A model generated the notes under the pieces. That model ran no database searches, was not told the DNA's origin, and worked only from the letters and a program-made list of their open reading frames with translations. The translations under genes and the position numbers were made by a program. Below, piece after piece: positions 48,833 through 59,202 of a DNA stretch of 64,000 nt; the first letter of the stretch is position 1; every line of letters starts with the position of its first letter. This stretch comes from Neomesorhizobium sp963726065 (GTDB lineage Bacteria; Pseudomonadota; Alphaproteobacteria; Rhizobiales; Rhizobiaceae): contig CAVSAU010000006.1 in NCBI GenBank assembly GCA_963726065.1, positions 248,001 to 312,000 on the forward strand. The letters run 5' to 3'.

Positions 48833-50161
48833 TTGAAGCTTGGGCGAAACCAGTGCTTGATCGGCGTCGGCCAGTTGGGCACTTATGGCGGTGTCGATTT
48901 GCGTCTTCTCGTATACCCACACGATTTGTCCATCGGCGGCAGCCAAATCAACGCGATTGATCTGGCGGCAGGCGTCGCCGAGGCAGGCCACGATGTGACT
49001 GTCTACGGCATTGACGGACCTCTCGTGTCCTACATTGAACAGCGCGGCCTCCGGTTCGTTCCAGCGCGGCCACAGAAATATCGACCAGCGCCATCCAGAA
49101 TCGCTCAGCTTGCGGGTATTGCAAAGCGGGAACGGATCGACCTCATCCACGCGTATGAATGGCCGCCTTGCCTGGACGCCTATTTTGGCGCGGGACTGCT
49201 GGCAGGCGTTCCATTGCTGTGTACTGTTCTCAGCATGTCAGTCACTACGAAGGTTCCAGCGTCCGTTTCGCTCGTGATGGGCACGGAGGAATTGGGGGCA
49301 GAGGCTCGCAAGGTTCAAAACTGTCGGGTCTCCGTATTGGAACCTCCCATCGACTCCGTGCGGGATCATCCAGGTATCGACGGCTCAGAATTTCGGCAGA
49401 ATCACGGCGTGTCAGAAACCGATCTCCTGGTCGTTAGCGTATCTCGCCTCGCACTGGACCTGAAACTGGACGCGCTGGTACGCGCAATCGATGCAGTCGG
49501 CCTTCTAGCTCAGAAATACCCTCTAAGACTTGTAATCGTTGGCGATGGCCCGGCCCATGGCGCGTTGCTCGATCGTGCAAAAGCACTCAATGAGGGTCTT
49601 GGACGTGAAGTCGTTAGTCTTCATGGATCTGAACTTGACCCACGTCCCGCGTATGCCGCGGCGGATCTGGTTGTCGGAATGGGAAGTTCAGCATTGAGGG
49701 CAATGGCGATCGGACGACCGGTCATCGTTCAGGGAGAATGCGGCTTCTCGGAAGTGTTCGAACCTGCCACCCTCCATTTGTTCCTACGTCAAGGTTTTTA
49801 CGGAATATCTGATGGCCTGCCAGGATCGGAGCATCTGGCCCGGCAGATGGAGACGCTTCTAAGTGATCGCGGTTTGCGCCTGCGATTGGGGGATTTCGGG
49901 CGCCTTATCGTTACCGAACGCTTTAGTTTGCAACGAGCGATTAAGCTTCAGCTTGCCATCTACGACGATGTGCTGCGGAAACCCTTTTGCCGAAACATCG
50001 GGGACGCGCTTCGATCTGCGGTGCGGGCCTTGTTAGTTGAGGTCGGCAACCATAACCCTAGGCGTAAACAAGAGCGTCAGGCGTGGGCAGCAAACATGCT
50101 TGCAGCCGCACGTATGGGCTCCTGGCCGCCGCAACAGACCTTTCCACCAACCAAGAATTGA
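48833..50161 (+). CDS. Glycosyltransferase, GT4-like
   Basis: A 442-aa GT-B type protein. The N-terminal domain has an amino-terminal donor-loop (LSIGGSQINAIDLAAGVAEA) and AGHDVTVYG. The C-terminal domain carries LVVSVSRLALDLKLDALVRA and LRLVIVGDGPAHGALLDRA, but the usual E-x7-E motif is weak (GSSALRAMAIGRPVIV). The last 45 residues are basic. The start is TTG 48833, and an upstream ATG is not in frame, so the N-terminus is uncertain. It lies between IS3 and IS110 remnants, consistent with an acquired cassette. Confidence 0.78.
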   Translation: MKLGRNQCLIGVGQLGTYGGVDLRLLVYPHDLSIGGSQINAIDLAAGVAEAGHDVTVYGIDGPLVSYIEQRGLRFVPARPQKYRPAPSRIAQLAGIAKRERIDLIHAYEWPPCLDAYFGAGLLAGVPLLCTVLSMSVTTKVPASVSLVMGTEELGAEARKVQNCRVSVLEPPIDSVRDHPGIDGSEFRQNHGVSETDLLVVSVSRLALDLKLDALVRAIDAVGLLAQKYPLRLVIVGDGPAHGALLDRAKALNEGLGREVVSLHGSELDPRPAYAAADLVVGMGSSALRAMAIGRPVIVQGECGFSEVFEPATLHLFLRQGFYGISDGLPGSEHLARQMETLLSDRGLRLRLGDFGRLIVTERFSLQRAIKLQLAIYDDVLRKPFCRNIGDALRSAVRALLVEVGNHNPRRKQERQAWAANMLAAARMGSWPPQQTFPPTKN

Positions 50162-50289
50162 GACAGAGTTGCAAGGCGGCCAATTCACTGCGCAGGCCGA
50201 ACGGGTCCCGGCGCAGAAAGCGCGCTATTCCCGTACAGTATTGCATTGCGTGGGTGGACAGCTCATACATTTGGTTGTCGGCCGTGAAG

Positions 50290-50528
50290 TATTCGGAAGC
50301 CGCCGAAGAGGCGACAATCGTCTGCGTGGATTGCTGTACGAGGCCGCGGTCGCACTCCTGACACGGACCGGGAATCAAAGTGCTATCGAAGAGTGGGGGC
50401 TGAAGCTGCGTCAGCGACTGGGGTTCAAGCGCTCTGCCGTGGCCGTTGCCCGCAAACTTGCTGTCATCATGCATACTATGCTCAAGACGGGCGAAACCTT
50501 TAACCCATTGGCTGAGGCCATCGCCTAA
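50290..50528 (+). mobile_element. IS110-family transposase fragment, C-terminal part
   Basis: Plus-strand residues RRRGDNRLRGLLYEAAVALL, TRTGNQSAIEEWGLKLRQRL and FKRSAVAVARKLAVIMHTML match the C-terminal Tnp_20 domain of IS110-type transposases. It ends at TAA 50526-50528. The N-terminal half is missing here; a fragment with that half lies at 46.5-47.0 kb in opposite orientation. Confidence 0.78.
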
Positions 50529-50859
50529 GGAGCAGCCTCCAGCCTAATATTCTCAGCGCGTCATCGTATTGACGTGTCGAGGCGTCCCTTCCGTGGACGT
50601 GGGCCGGGTTATTCCGTCATCTGGCCTGCAGCTTGCAAAAGACTGCGCGTCAAACATAGGAAAACCTTACCTGCGAAGACCCATACTGCGGCGGCCTTGT
50701 GGTGCCGACCGCGACCTGCTCCCGGCGAACGATCGATCTCATAGCACAATGACCACTGAGAGCTCCACAGGACTACAACATCGCGTCATCATTGATCCGC
50801 TGGCGCGGATCAATGATCGTTTCTAAAAAGATATTGCCTATGGAGGAGCGACTAGACAA
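50529..50859. other. Intergenic region between IS remnants
   Basis: About 330 bases without a recognised gene or RNA. Confidence 0.45.
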
Positions 50860-51099
50860 CGCCAGATGCGACGACGATCCGCGGTCGAGCCGGTCGGCCA
50901 TATCAAAAGCGAACACAGGATGGGCCGCAACTATCTCGCCCACGCCCAAGGCGACGCGATCAACGCCATCCTGGCGGCCGCCGGCTACAACTTCTCCCTC
51001 CTGCTCAGGTGGCTGAAGGCGCTTTTGTCGCTCTTGATCGCTGTGCTTCAACCCCGGGAAAAAAAGGTCGCCGTGTAGGACCCGGATTGTTCACGGTCA
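50860..51099 (+). mobile_element. IS5-family fragment, C-terminal end
   Basis: Plus-strand frame QMRRRSAVEPVGHIKSEHRM, then NYLAHAQGDAINAILAAAGY and NFSLLLRWLKALLSLL, is the end of the same IS5 transposase type as at 31.7 kb. One codon is missing (VEPV-GHI for VEPVIGHI). ATTGTTCACGGTCAAC follows the stop, as at the end of the larger copy. The orientation is opposite to that copy. Confidence 0.82.
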
Positions 51100-51144
51100 A
51101 CTTGGTTTCGGCCTAAGAAAATGTCGAGAAATTGCTATACCGAC

Positions 51145-52065
51145 TCACTTGCTCATCGCCCCCAGCGAAACCAATGATGCCACTGTGCGGCGCGCTTTCG
51201 ACAATCCGATGTTCCACAGGACACTCGGACAACTTCTTATGCCAGCCGCGATGAACCGCATACCTGTTCGCCTTTTTCCGTCCTTGTAAAGGGTTCGGCC
51301 GAGATTGAAAAAGATCAAGGCAAATTGCTCGGAATAACGTGGCCACAACGCCCTGTTCTTCTTCAGTATACGGATCGCGCCTATTTGCTGTCGCCGCGAG
51401 TTTCGCGATATGCTATCAGGTGAGGCGAATGCCAGCACAACTGGGTCTGGGTGTTCGTATATTTTTGTTCGCATCGCTAGCCTAATCGCAAATTCCCAGT
51501 CTTCGTTTGCTTTAGCGCACGGGTCGAACCATTCGTTTCCCGGATAACAGTGTCTTCTAAATAGGCCGTTTTGTACACTTATTCTGTTCTCTTTCAGAAG
51601 GAAAGCCACTTGGTCCCCCTGTAAATCTAAAATATTGCGTGGATTAGGTGCGATACTTACTTTTCCAACGCCATAAGACAGACTGCTGTCACGCCCATAT
51701 AATATCTTGGCGCCGACGACTGCTCCGACGTCGAGTGGGCTCGCTGCAAGCAGCTTCATTTGTTGCGCGAGTTTCGTCGGCAACCATAGATCGTCGCTGT
51801 CCTGGAAGGCGATATGCGCCCCGATCGCTCTGGACAGCCCAGTATTGCGTGCGGCTGCCGCGCCACCGTTTGTTTCACGCCGCACATATTTTAGTCGGGC
51901 GTCATCGATTCGACGTACCACGCTCTCTACGTCCTGCGTTGACGCGTCATCAACCACGATTACTTCAATTTCCTTAAATGTTTGAGTAAGCACGCTGACA
52001 ATTGATGGCTCTAAAGAATGAATTCGGTTATAAGTTGGAATTATTACTGATACTGATACCGCCAT
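51145..52065 (-). CDS. Glycosyltransferase family 2
   Basis: A 306-aa GT2 with the canonical start VSVIIPTYNRIHSLEPSIVS, then VIVVDDASTQDVE, GGAAAARNTGLSRAIGAHIA and the metal motif FQDSDDLWLPTKL. The acceptor region has NEDWEFAIRLAMR. Base composition is AT-richer than the core genome, suggesting acquisition. It is transcribed leftward, with the IS5 fragment just beyond its 3' end. Confidence 0.88.
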   Translation of the reverse strand: MAVSVSVIIPTYNRIHSLEPSIVSVLTQTFKEIEVIVVDDASTQDVESVVRRIDDARLKYVRRETNGGAAAARNTGLSRAIGAHIAFQDSDDLWLPTKLAQQMKLLAASPLDVGAVVGAKILYGRDSSLSYGVGKVSIAPNPRNILDLQGDQVAFLLKENRISVQNGLFRRHCYPGNEWFDPCAKANEDWEFAIRLAMRTKIYEHPDPVVLAFASPDSISRNSRRQQIGAIRILKKNRALWPRYSEQFALIFFNLGRTLYKDGKRRTGMRFIAAGIRSCPSVLWNIGLSKARRTVASLVSLGAMSK

Positions 52066-52841
52066 TTTTCCCTCGTTGTTAGATATTACTTAATTACCGC
52101 TACATGATGGCGAGCTAAGCGCAAAGAGGTTTTCTTTCGGGCGGAACACAGTGGGTCTCCTTGATTTAAGTTGGCACACAATGAGCCGCGCTCAGTCCAC
52201 AGCGATCGCCCATCATACGGACAGTCAAGCTACTGCAGCCATTGCACTCGATCTAGAATGAATCGGCAAACTGATTGGCTGGCGATACGATTTGTTACTT
52301 TTGTTGATTTGATCATCAGCTTGTTTGCGTGCACCTCCACCCAATGTGGTAGGGCTGCTTGATGGTTAAGGTTGGGGGTTCGTCAGCGCGTATGACGGCA
52401 CCGAAATTTTATCACCAGACCGCAGCGTTGACCCGTGATGTGGACGACGGAGGGAATGTCCAAGGGTTCCAGTGCCGACGCTCTGCGCCAGTTTTGTCGC
52501 GATTGTAGCGGGTCTGGCCTCGGTCCAGTATCCTATCCTACTGTCCGCGTCACTTCGGCGTCCGCGGAAGGAATTTTGGGCGACGGAAGGGCTGCCTGCC
52601 GTCGAGTTTCTTAAGGGATGTACTTATGTCCATCTTAGTGTTGACGGAAAAAGCAGCAACTGTGACTTCCGTTCGGTGGGGTGTCATTTGCCAGAGCGGT
52701 TGTAGTAGCATCGTTGGAAGTTGGCCAGCGCCACCAAATCCTGGAAATTCAGGTATCCGGTGGTCGACGCTGCGCCTGCCGCCAGCGCCGAATGTCCGCT
52801 GGGGACCGAGTCCATGACAGCCGCTCGCAGGCGCACGCATA
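52066..52841. other. Intergenic region upstream of secretion genes
   Basis: About 775 bases between divergent GT2 and prsD-like genes. Short open frames lack family features. It should contain the promoter of the secretion operon; nothing more was recognised. Confidence 0.5.
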
Positions 52842-54609
52842 ATGGCCGGCAATGAATTGAGGTCAGCGTTCTCGCAGTGCGCGGGCGCGCTACTTTGCGT
52901 GGCCATCTTTTCCGGCGTGGTAAACGTCCTCGGGCTGACCGGTTCGCTCTACATGCTGCAGGTTTACGATCGAGTGCTGCCGTCGCAGAGTGTGCCGACG
53001 CTGGTCGGCATCACGATCGTGATGGTCTGGCTGTATACGATCTACGGGCTTCTCGACTTCGTTCGCCTGCGTCTGCTGGTTCGGATCGGCAATACACTGG
53101 ACAGCAAGCTGCATGGCAGGGCGTTCGCAGCCTCGTTGCTTTTACCCTTGAGGACGGGGCATGAAGGAGCGCGCGTGCAGCCGATCCGCGATCTCGACCA
53201 GATCAGGAGCTTTATCTCCGGAAGCGGCCCCACGGCTTTCTTTGATCTGCCCTGGCTTCCGTTCTACTTGCTTATCATTTATGCGTTGCATCCTTCGCTC
53301 GGACTGTTGGCGACAGCTGGGGCGGTCATCATCGTGCTTCTGACTTTCGTCGCCGAAATACTGGGGCGGGAGCCGTCGCGGCGCGCAACACATTCGGTAA
53401 TCTTTCGCAGCTTCCTACGCCGATGCGGGCCGCCGCAACGCCGAAGTTATCCGGGCGATGGGGCTTGGCCCGCGCTTTGGCCAGCTTTGGAGCGAACACA
53501 GTCTGCGTTTCCTTGCGGACCAGCGCCGCGTCTCCGATGTCGTCGGCGCAACCGGCGCGCTGTCGCGTGCCTTGAGGATGATGCTGCAATCGCTGATGCT
53601 CGGCCTCGGCGCCTATCTTGTAATCTCTGGAGAGGCGTCGTCGGGTGTCATCATCGCCTCGTCGATTATGCTAGCTAGGGCGCTCGCACCCGTCGACATC
53701 GCGATCGCCAACTGGCGCGGCTTCATGTCAGCCCGCCAGAGCTATGCCCAGCTCTCGAAAACGCTAACCACCTTCGCCAACATCGCCCCGCCAATGGGGC
53801 TGCCGCGACCGCAGCACACACTTTCCGTCGAGGCGCTGACTGTCGCTGCGCCGGGTCACCAGAAACCGCTGATCCAAAAAGTCACATTTAAGCTGCAGGC
53901 CGGCGCTGGACTGGGTGTCATCGGGCCCAGCGCGTCTGGCAAGTCGACGCTGGTGCGAGCTCTCGTTGGAGCATGGCCTTCGCTGCACGGGGCAATCAGA
54001 CTCGATCATGCGACGCTCGAACATTGGGACCCCGAAGCACTCGGTCGCTACATCGGCTATCTGCCGCAAGACATTGAACTGTTCGATGGAACTGTCGCTG
54101 AGAACATCGCCCGCTTTGACAAGAATGCCCAACCGAAAGACATTCTGGCTGCCGCGCAGGCCGCTGGCGTGGACGAGATGATTTTCAGATTACCGGACGG
54201 TTTCGACACTCGGATCGGCGAGGGTGGTACGGCTCTCTCAGCCGGACAGCGGCAACTGATCGGATTGGCACGGGCGCTCTATGGGAATCCGTTTCTGGTG
54301 GTGCTCGACGAGCCCAACTCCAATCTCGATGCCGACGGCGACCTGGCGTTGTCGAATGCCATCCAAGCAACGCGCGCACGCGGTGGGGTTGTCATTGTTG
54401 TGGCCCATCGCCCATCGGCGCTGACCAATCTCGACCAGGTTCTTGTGATGGCCGGCGGCACGATGCAGGAATTCGGCCAGAAAGCCGAGGTGCTTGGCAG
54501 AGTTGTGCGGCCGGTTGCATCTCAGTCCGTTCCGGCTGAGGCGCATGCAGTCAGGCAGCGGCAAGGTACGGTCGTTCCGTTTCATGACAAGGTAGGTCCG
54601 GTTGCCTAG
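52842..54609 (+). CDS. prsD: Type I secretion ABC transporter (PrsD/PrtD-like; frame broken twice)
   Basis: Inner-membrane ABC exporter of type I secretion. The membrane domain (LTGSLYMLQVYDRVLPSQSV, ISGSGPTAFFDLPWLPFYLL) is PrtD-like, with no peptidase domain. The nucleotide-binding domain has Walker A GPSASGKSTLVRALVG, signature LSAGQRQLIGLARAL, Walker B FLVVLDEPNSNLDADG and the H-loop VVAHRPSAL. One missing base near 53378 and another near 53400 hide EPSAARNTFGNSFAASYADA, the expected linker. Restored length is about 590 aa. In rhizobia PrsD/PrsE export glycanases and Rap adhesins. Confidence 0.87.
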
Positions 54610-54820
54610 ATCAAGATGAGGTTAGGTTCGGTCAATTCTGTTTCTCGTACGAGGAGACGATCATCGCGGAGGGTCGCGAGGGTCGATGGCTTTCGGTCGG
54701 CCGATCGGGCCGACAAAGTGGGCGTTCGCCCGCACGGAAACTCGAAGAGTCGGGTGAACCTAATCTCATCGTCCTTCAACTGGGTCGATCTAGTTAGCCA
54801 TCTTCGCCGCGAGGCCCTCC

Positions 54821-56167
54821 GTGGCTGACGTCGTCACGCCCTTCAAGCGGTCGGGATCGAGATCTGACCACCCTCCCAAAAAAACAGGCGAAGGCATCAG
54901 GGCAAACATCCTGTTCGGCCTGGCCGTTTCTGTCCTGCTTGTCGGCGGCGTCGGGGCGTGGGCGGCGACGACCTCGCTGGCTGGGGCGGTGATTGCGGCG
55001 GGCAACGTCGTCGTCGAGAGCAACTCCAAGAAGGTGCAGCACCAGACCGGCGGCATCGTCGGCGAGATCCTGGTCCGCGAGGGCGACCGCGTGTCGGCAG
55101 GCGACGTGATCGTCCGTCTGGACGAGACCACCACCCGCGCCAATTTGCAGATCATTGCCCAGCAATATGACCGCACCGTCGCACGGCAGGCGCGGCTGCA
55201 GGCCGAGCGGCTCGGGCTTGCCGAAATCAAGTTCCCGGACGAGCTCGTGCAGCGTGCGGCCGATCCGGATGTGGAGACCGTGCTTGCCGGCGAGAAGGCG
55301 CTGTTCGAAAGCCGCACCAAGGCTTCGACAGGGCTGAAGTCGCAGCTCGAGGCCCGCTCGGGCCAGCTCAAAAAGCAAATCGAAGGGCTGACTTCCCAGA
55401 AGAAGGCGACCGAGGAAGCGGCCGCCCTGGTCGAGCGGGACTTCACCAGCCTGCAGAAGCTTTACCAGAAGAAGCTGGTCTCGCTGGAGCGGGTCAGCGA
55501 GCTGCAGCTCGAACTCTCTCGACTGCAGGGTGAGACCGGCCGTCTTGCCGCGGCGATCGCCGAGACCGAGGGCAAGATCAGCGAGACGGCGCTGCAGGCC
55601 ATCCAGGTCGACGAGGACATGCGCAAGGACGTCAACGAGGAGCTGCGCGAGCTCGACGGCAAGGAGGTCGAGCTGATCGAGCGCAAGGTGGTCGCCAAGG
55701 ATCAGCTCACACGGACGGAAATCCGCGCGCCGCAATCGGGCTTCGTGCAGGAACTTGCCGTCCACACCGTCGGCGGCGTCATCTCGCCGGGCGAGACCCT
55801 GATGCTGATCGTACCCGAACAGGACCGGCTGGTCATCGACGCGATGGTTGCGCCGGCCAGCATCGACGACGTCAAGCCGGGACAGCCGGTCTCGATCCGG
55901 TTCCCGGCCTTCGACGCCGCCACCACGCCCGAATGCAAGGGAACCGTGCAGCGGGTCTCGGCCGACCTCATCAAGGACCCACAGCGGCAGGTTTCCTACT
56001 TCGTCGCCAGGACCACGCTCGACGACCGGGAGGCCTGCCTCAAGGACGCCAGTCGCCTGCAACCCGGCATGCCGGCGGAGGTCCACATCCAGACCGGCGA
56101 GCGCAACGTGCTCTCCTATGTCATGAAGCCGCTGTCCGACCAGATGAGCCGCGCATTCAGGCAGTAG
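54821..56167 (+). CDS. prsE: Type I secretion membrane-fusion protein (HlyD/PrsE-like)
   Basis: Periplasmic adaptor linking the ABC exporter to a TolC-type channel. The 448-aa protein has an N-terminal membrane helix (LFGLAVSVLLVGGVGAWAA), lipoyl half-domains (VVVESNSKKVQHQTGGIVGE, TRTEIRAPQSGFVQELAVHT), a long coiled-coil hairpin (residues 120-270) and a C-terminal beta-barrel domain (VTIRFPAFDA-like SIRFPAFDAATTPE). The start is GTG 54821. It is separated from prsD by 211 bases, which is long for this pair. A TolC homologue is not in the window. Confidence 0.9.
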   Translation: MADVVTPFKRSGSRSDHPPKKTGEGIRANILFGLAVSVLLVGGVGAWAATTSLAGAVIAAGNVVVESNSKKVQHQTGGIVGEILVREGDRVSAGDVIVRLDETTTRANLQIIAQQYDRTVARQARLQAERLGLAEIKFPDELVQRAADPDVETVLAGEKALFESRTKASTGLKSQLEARSGQLKKQIEGLTSQKKATEEAAALVERDFTSLQKLYQKKLVSLERVSELQLELSRLQGETGRLAAAIAETEGKISETALQAIQVDEDMRKDVNEELRELDGKEVELIERKVVAKDQLTRTEIRAPQSGFVQELAVHTVGGVISPGETLMLIVPEQDRLVIDAMVAPASIDDVKPGQPVSIRFPAFDAATTPECKGTVQRVSADLIKDPQRQVSYFVARTTLDDREACLKDASRLQPGMPAEVHIQTGERNVLSYVMKPLSDQMSRAFRQ

Positions 56168-56549
56168 CGGAGCGGTCGCCTATTTTCAGCAGGCTAGCTA
56201 AGCGTGTTGGCGGCGCTCACGTCGATGCCGATAAGCGCCCGCAACGCTATCACGGCAATGCTTTCATACCGCCAAGAGGGAACGCCTGCTTTGCCGCGAT
56301 GTGCCCAAGCGGGGTAGTTGATTAGGTAAATCATCTGAGCTTCGTCTGCCGCAAGGAAGAGAATACCTCTTTGGGCGAGGCTCCATACCACAATTTCAGT
56401 TCTTTATTTCATTGCCAGAAAAGCGGTTTTGTTTTGGGACTTAATTGTCCGGTTTGCGGGTGACAATTCTTAGTTATCGATCGTGGAGATACGTCGAAGG
56501 GAGCGAAGTGCCCTCGGCCAAAGTCAGCTCGCGCAGCAGGAGACAGCCG
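56168..56549. other. Intergenic region before nucleotide-sugar operon
   Basis: About 380 bases, likely holding the operon promoter. An in-frame extension of the next gene into this region begins at a poor start and is rejected. Confidence 0.45.
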
Positions 56550-57062
56550 GTGATCGCAGCCAATGTAGTTCTGGATGAAGGCGTCGTCATTCATCACCCG
56601 GACCTCGTCAATCTCTATGGCTGCCGCATCGGCTCCGGCTCTCGCATCGGCACCTTTGTCGAGATCCAGAAAAACGCTGTCATCGGCAGCAACTGCAAGA
56701 TCTCCAGCCACACATTCATTTGCGAAGGTGTCGCCATCGAGGACGGCGTTTTTGTCGGCCACGGGGTCATGTTCACGAACGACCTCTACCCTCGGGCGGT
56801 AACGGAAGAAGGCAAGCTGCAGTCCGACAGCGATTGGACCGTCATACCAACGACAGTCAGGTCCCAGGCATCGATCGGCAGCAATGCGACAATTCTCGCG
56901 GGCATCACGATCGGCGCCGGGGCGCTCATTGGCGCAGGCGCGGTGGTGACGCGAGACGTGCCCGACGGCGCGATCGTCGCTGGAGTCCCTGCGAAAGTGG
57001 TGGGCTGGACCACAGACAACAAGACCAAAATTCGAGCGGAACAACCGTCCGGGAGGGCTTAG
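56550..57062 (+). CDS. Hexapeptide acetyltransferase (WlbB/WbpD-like)
   Basis: A 170-aa left-handed beta-helix acyltransferase. The hexapeptide repeats run from VIAANVVLDEGVVIHHPDLV through GCRIGSGSRIGTFVEIQKNA and ASIGSNATILAGITIGAGAL, ending VAGVPAKVVGW. FICEGVAIEDGVFVGHGVMF and NDLYPRA are typical of WlbB/WbpD, which N-acetylate the 3-amino group of UDP-GlcNAc3NA. GTG 56550 is preferred (AGGAG at 56538) over a longer frame start near 56445. The stop is immediately followed by the ATG of the dehydrogenase, so these are coupled. Confidence 0.85.
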   Translation: MIAANVVLDEGVVIHHPDLVNLYGCRIGSGSRIGTFVEIQKNAVIGSNCKISSHTFICEGVAIEDGVFVGHGVMFTNDLYPRAVTEEGKLQSDSDWTVIPTTVRSQASIGSNATILAGITIGAGALIGAGAVVTRDVPDGAIVAGVPAKVVGWTTDNKTKIRAEQPSGRA

Positions 57063-58098
57063 ATGATCGGGGTGGCCGTAGTTGGTTACGGGTATTGGGG
57101 GCCGAACCTTGTCCGGAATTTTTCCGAGACGCCAGGCGCGCGTCTCGTTTCGGTCTGCGACCTGCAGAAAGAGCGTCTGGCGCCGGTTCAAAGTCGCTAT
57201 CCGTCGGTGAAAATCACGACGGACTTCGAAGAGGTGCTGCGGGACCCAGAAGTTCACGCGGTTGCCATCGCGACGCCGGTGTCTACGCACTTCCGGCTGG
57301 CAATGAGCGCATTGATGGCCGGCAAGCATGTCTTCGTCGAAAAGCCGATCGCGTCCTCAGCCGAGGAGGCCATGCGGCTTATCGACGAGGCCGCGCGCCG
57401 CCGCCTCGTGCTGGCGGTCGACCATACGTTCCTGCACACAGGCGCAGTCCGCAAGATGCGTGAACTTGTGGGCGGCAGCCTCGGAGAGATCTACTACTAC
57501 GATTCCGTTCGCGTGAATCTCGGGCTTTTCCAGCATGACATCAGCGTCGTGTGGGATCTCGCAGTACACGACATTTCCATCATGGACTTCGTCCTGCCGC
57601 AGCGCCCGGTCGCGGTTTCGGCGACCGGCATGAGCCATGTGAAGGGCGAGCCCGAAAACATCGCCTATCTCAACGTCTTCTTCGAGAGCAATCTGATCGC
57701 CCATATCCACGTCAATTGGCTGGCGCCGGTGAAGGTCAGGCGAACACTGATCGGCGGCAGCCGCAAGATGATCGTCTATGACGATCTCGAGCCGAGTGAG
57801 AAGATCAAGGTCTACGACAAGGGGATCACGATCAACGGCAGTCCCCAATCGCGGCGAGAAGGTATACCAGGCGCTTGTCGGGTACCGCACGGGCGACATG
57901 TGGGCTCCCAAACTGGACACAGCCGAAGCGCTCGGCACCGAACTTCGCGAATTCGTCGGCTGCATCGAGACCGGCGGCACACCGACCGCGGATGGACATG
58001 CCGGCCTGCGCGTCGTGCGCATCCTCGAAGCGGCCACTCAATCGCTGAGCCAGCGCGGACGCGTAATCGAACTGGAGCAGGTGAGGCGCGTTGCATGA
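57063..58098 (+). CDS. Gfo/Idh/MocA dehydrogenase (WlbA/WbpB-like; one frame break)
   Basis: NAD-dependent oxidoreductase that likely oxidises C3 of UDP-GlcNAcA to the 3-keto form. Rossmann motif GVAVVGYGYWGPNLVRNF, then VHAVAIATPVSTHFRLAMSA and GKHVFVEKPIASSAEEAM with the active-site EKP. An extra C in the C-run at about 57845 breaks the frame; without it ITINGSPNRGEKVYQALVGY and RTGDMWAPKLDTAEALGTEL follow, giving a 345-aa protein. The stop overlaps the next start as ATGA. Confidence 0.86.
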
Positions 58099-59202
58099 TC
58101 CCTTTTCTCGATCTGAAGGCGCAATACGCCTCCATCAAGTCTGAAATCGATGCCGCAGTCCTGAACGTGCTTGCTTCCGCGCAGTACGTCCTGGGAGAAG
58201 AGGTGGCATCGTTCGAGGAAGAGTTCGCCGCCTATTGCGGCACGAAGCATGCCATCGCGGTCAATACCGGCACCAGTGCGCTTCACCTGTCGCTGCTGGC
58301 GGCAGGCATCGGACCGGGCGACGAGGTCATCACCGTTCCCTTTACCTTCGTCGCCACCGTTTCTGCGATCTGTTACGTCGGAGCGCGCCCGGTTTTCGTC
58401 GACGTCGAGCCCACCACGCTGCACGATGGACCCCGCGAAAGTGGAGGCGGCGATAACGCCGCGCACGAAGGCGATCGTTCCGGTCCACCTCTACGGTCAG
58501 ATGGCCGACATGGATTCGATCATGGCGATTGCCGAGCGCCATGGCCTCGCGGTGATCGAGGATGCCTGCCAGGCGCATGGCGCCGAGTTCGATGGCCGGC
58601 CGGCCGGCAGCATCGGCCTCTCGGGCTGCTTCAGCTTCTACCCCGGCAAGAATCTCGGCGCCTGCGGCGAAGGCGGCATCGTCGTGACCAGCGACGACGA
58701 CCAGGCAGCCAAGATGCGGATGCTTCGCGACTGGGGTCAGGAGAAGCGCTACCACCACGTTCTGAAGGGCTTCAACTACCGCATGGACGGCATTCAGGGC
58801 GCGGTGCTGCGGGTCAAGCTGCGCCATCTGGAACGCTGGACGGAGGCGCGGCGCAGCCACGCGCGGCGGTATTCCGCCTTGCTGGCACGATCCAGGACTG
58901 TTGCCACTCCGGTCGAGGTCGCCGGCAGGCGTCATGTCTATCACATCTATGCCGTGCGCACCGCCGACCGCGATGAACTCCAACGGTCGCTTCAGGCCGA
59001 AGGCATCCACACGGGACTGCACTATCCGATCCCGGTCCATCTGCAGGTTGCGCACCGGGACCTCGGCTACCGCAAGGGCGATTTCCCCGTTTCCGAAGCC
59101 GCCGCGAACGAGGTGCTTTCGCTGCCGATGTTTCCTGAGCTGACCGAGCATCAAATCGAGCAGGTCGTCGCCGCGGTGGAACAAGACGCCTATGTTGAAT
59201 GA
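58095..59202 (+). CDS. DegT/DnrJ/EryC1 aminotransferase (WlbC/WbpE-like; one frame break)
   Basis: PLP enzyme that aminates a keto sugar at C3. The start MIPFLDLKAQYASIKSEIDA and the block VNTGTSALHLSLLAAGIGPG are canonical. An extra C near 58424 shifts the frame; dropping it gives PTTLTMDPAKVEAAITPRTK. The PLP-binding Lys is in FSFYPGKNLGACGEGG, with IEDACQAHGAEF before it. It finishes GIHTGLHYPIPVHLQ and VLSLPMFPELTEHQIEQVV. About 368 aa. It overlaps both neighbours by ATGA junctions. Confidence 0.88.

Noticed and set aside
54794..56086. 430-aa open frame antisense to the membrane-fusion protein gene
   Set aside because: Leu/Gly/Arg/Asp-rich shadow of the coiled-coil coding sequence; the plus strand encodes a complete HlyD protein.
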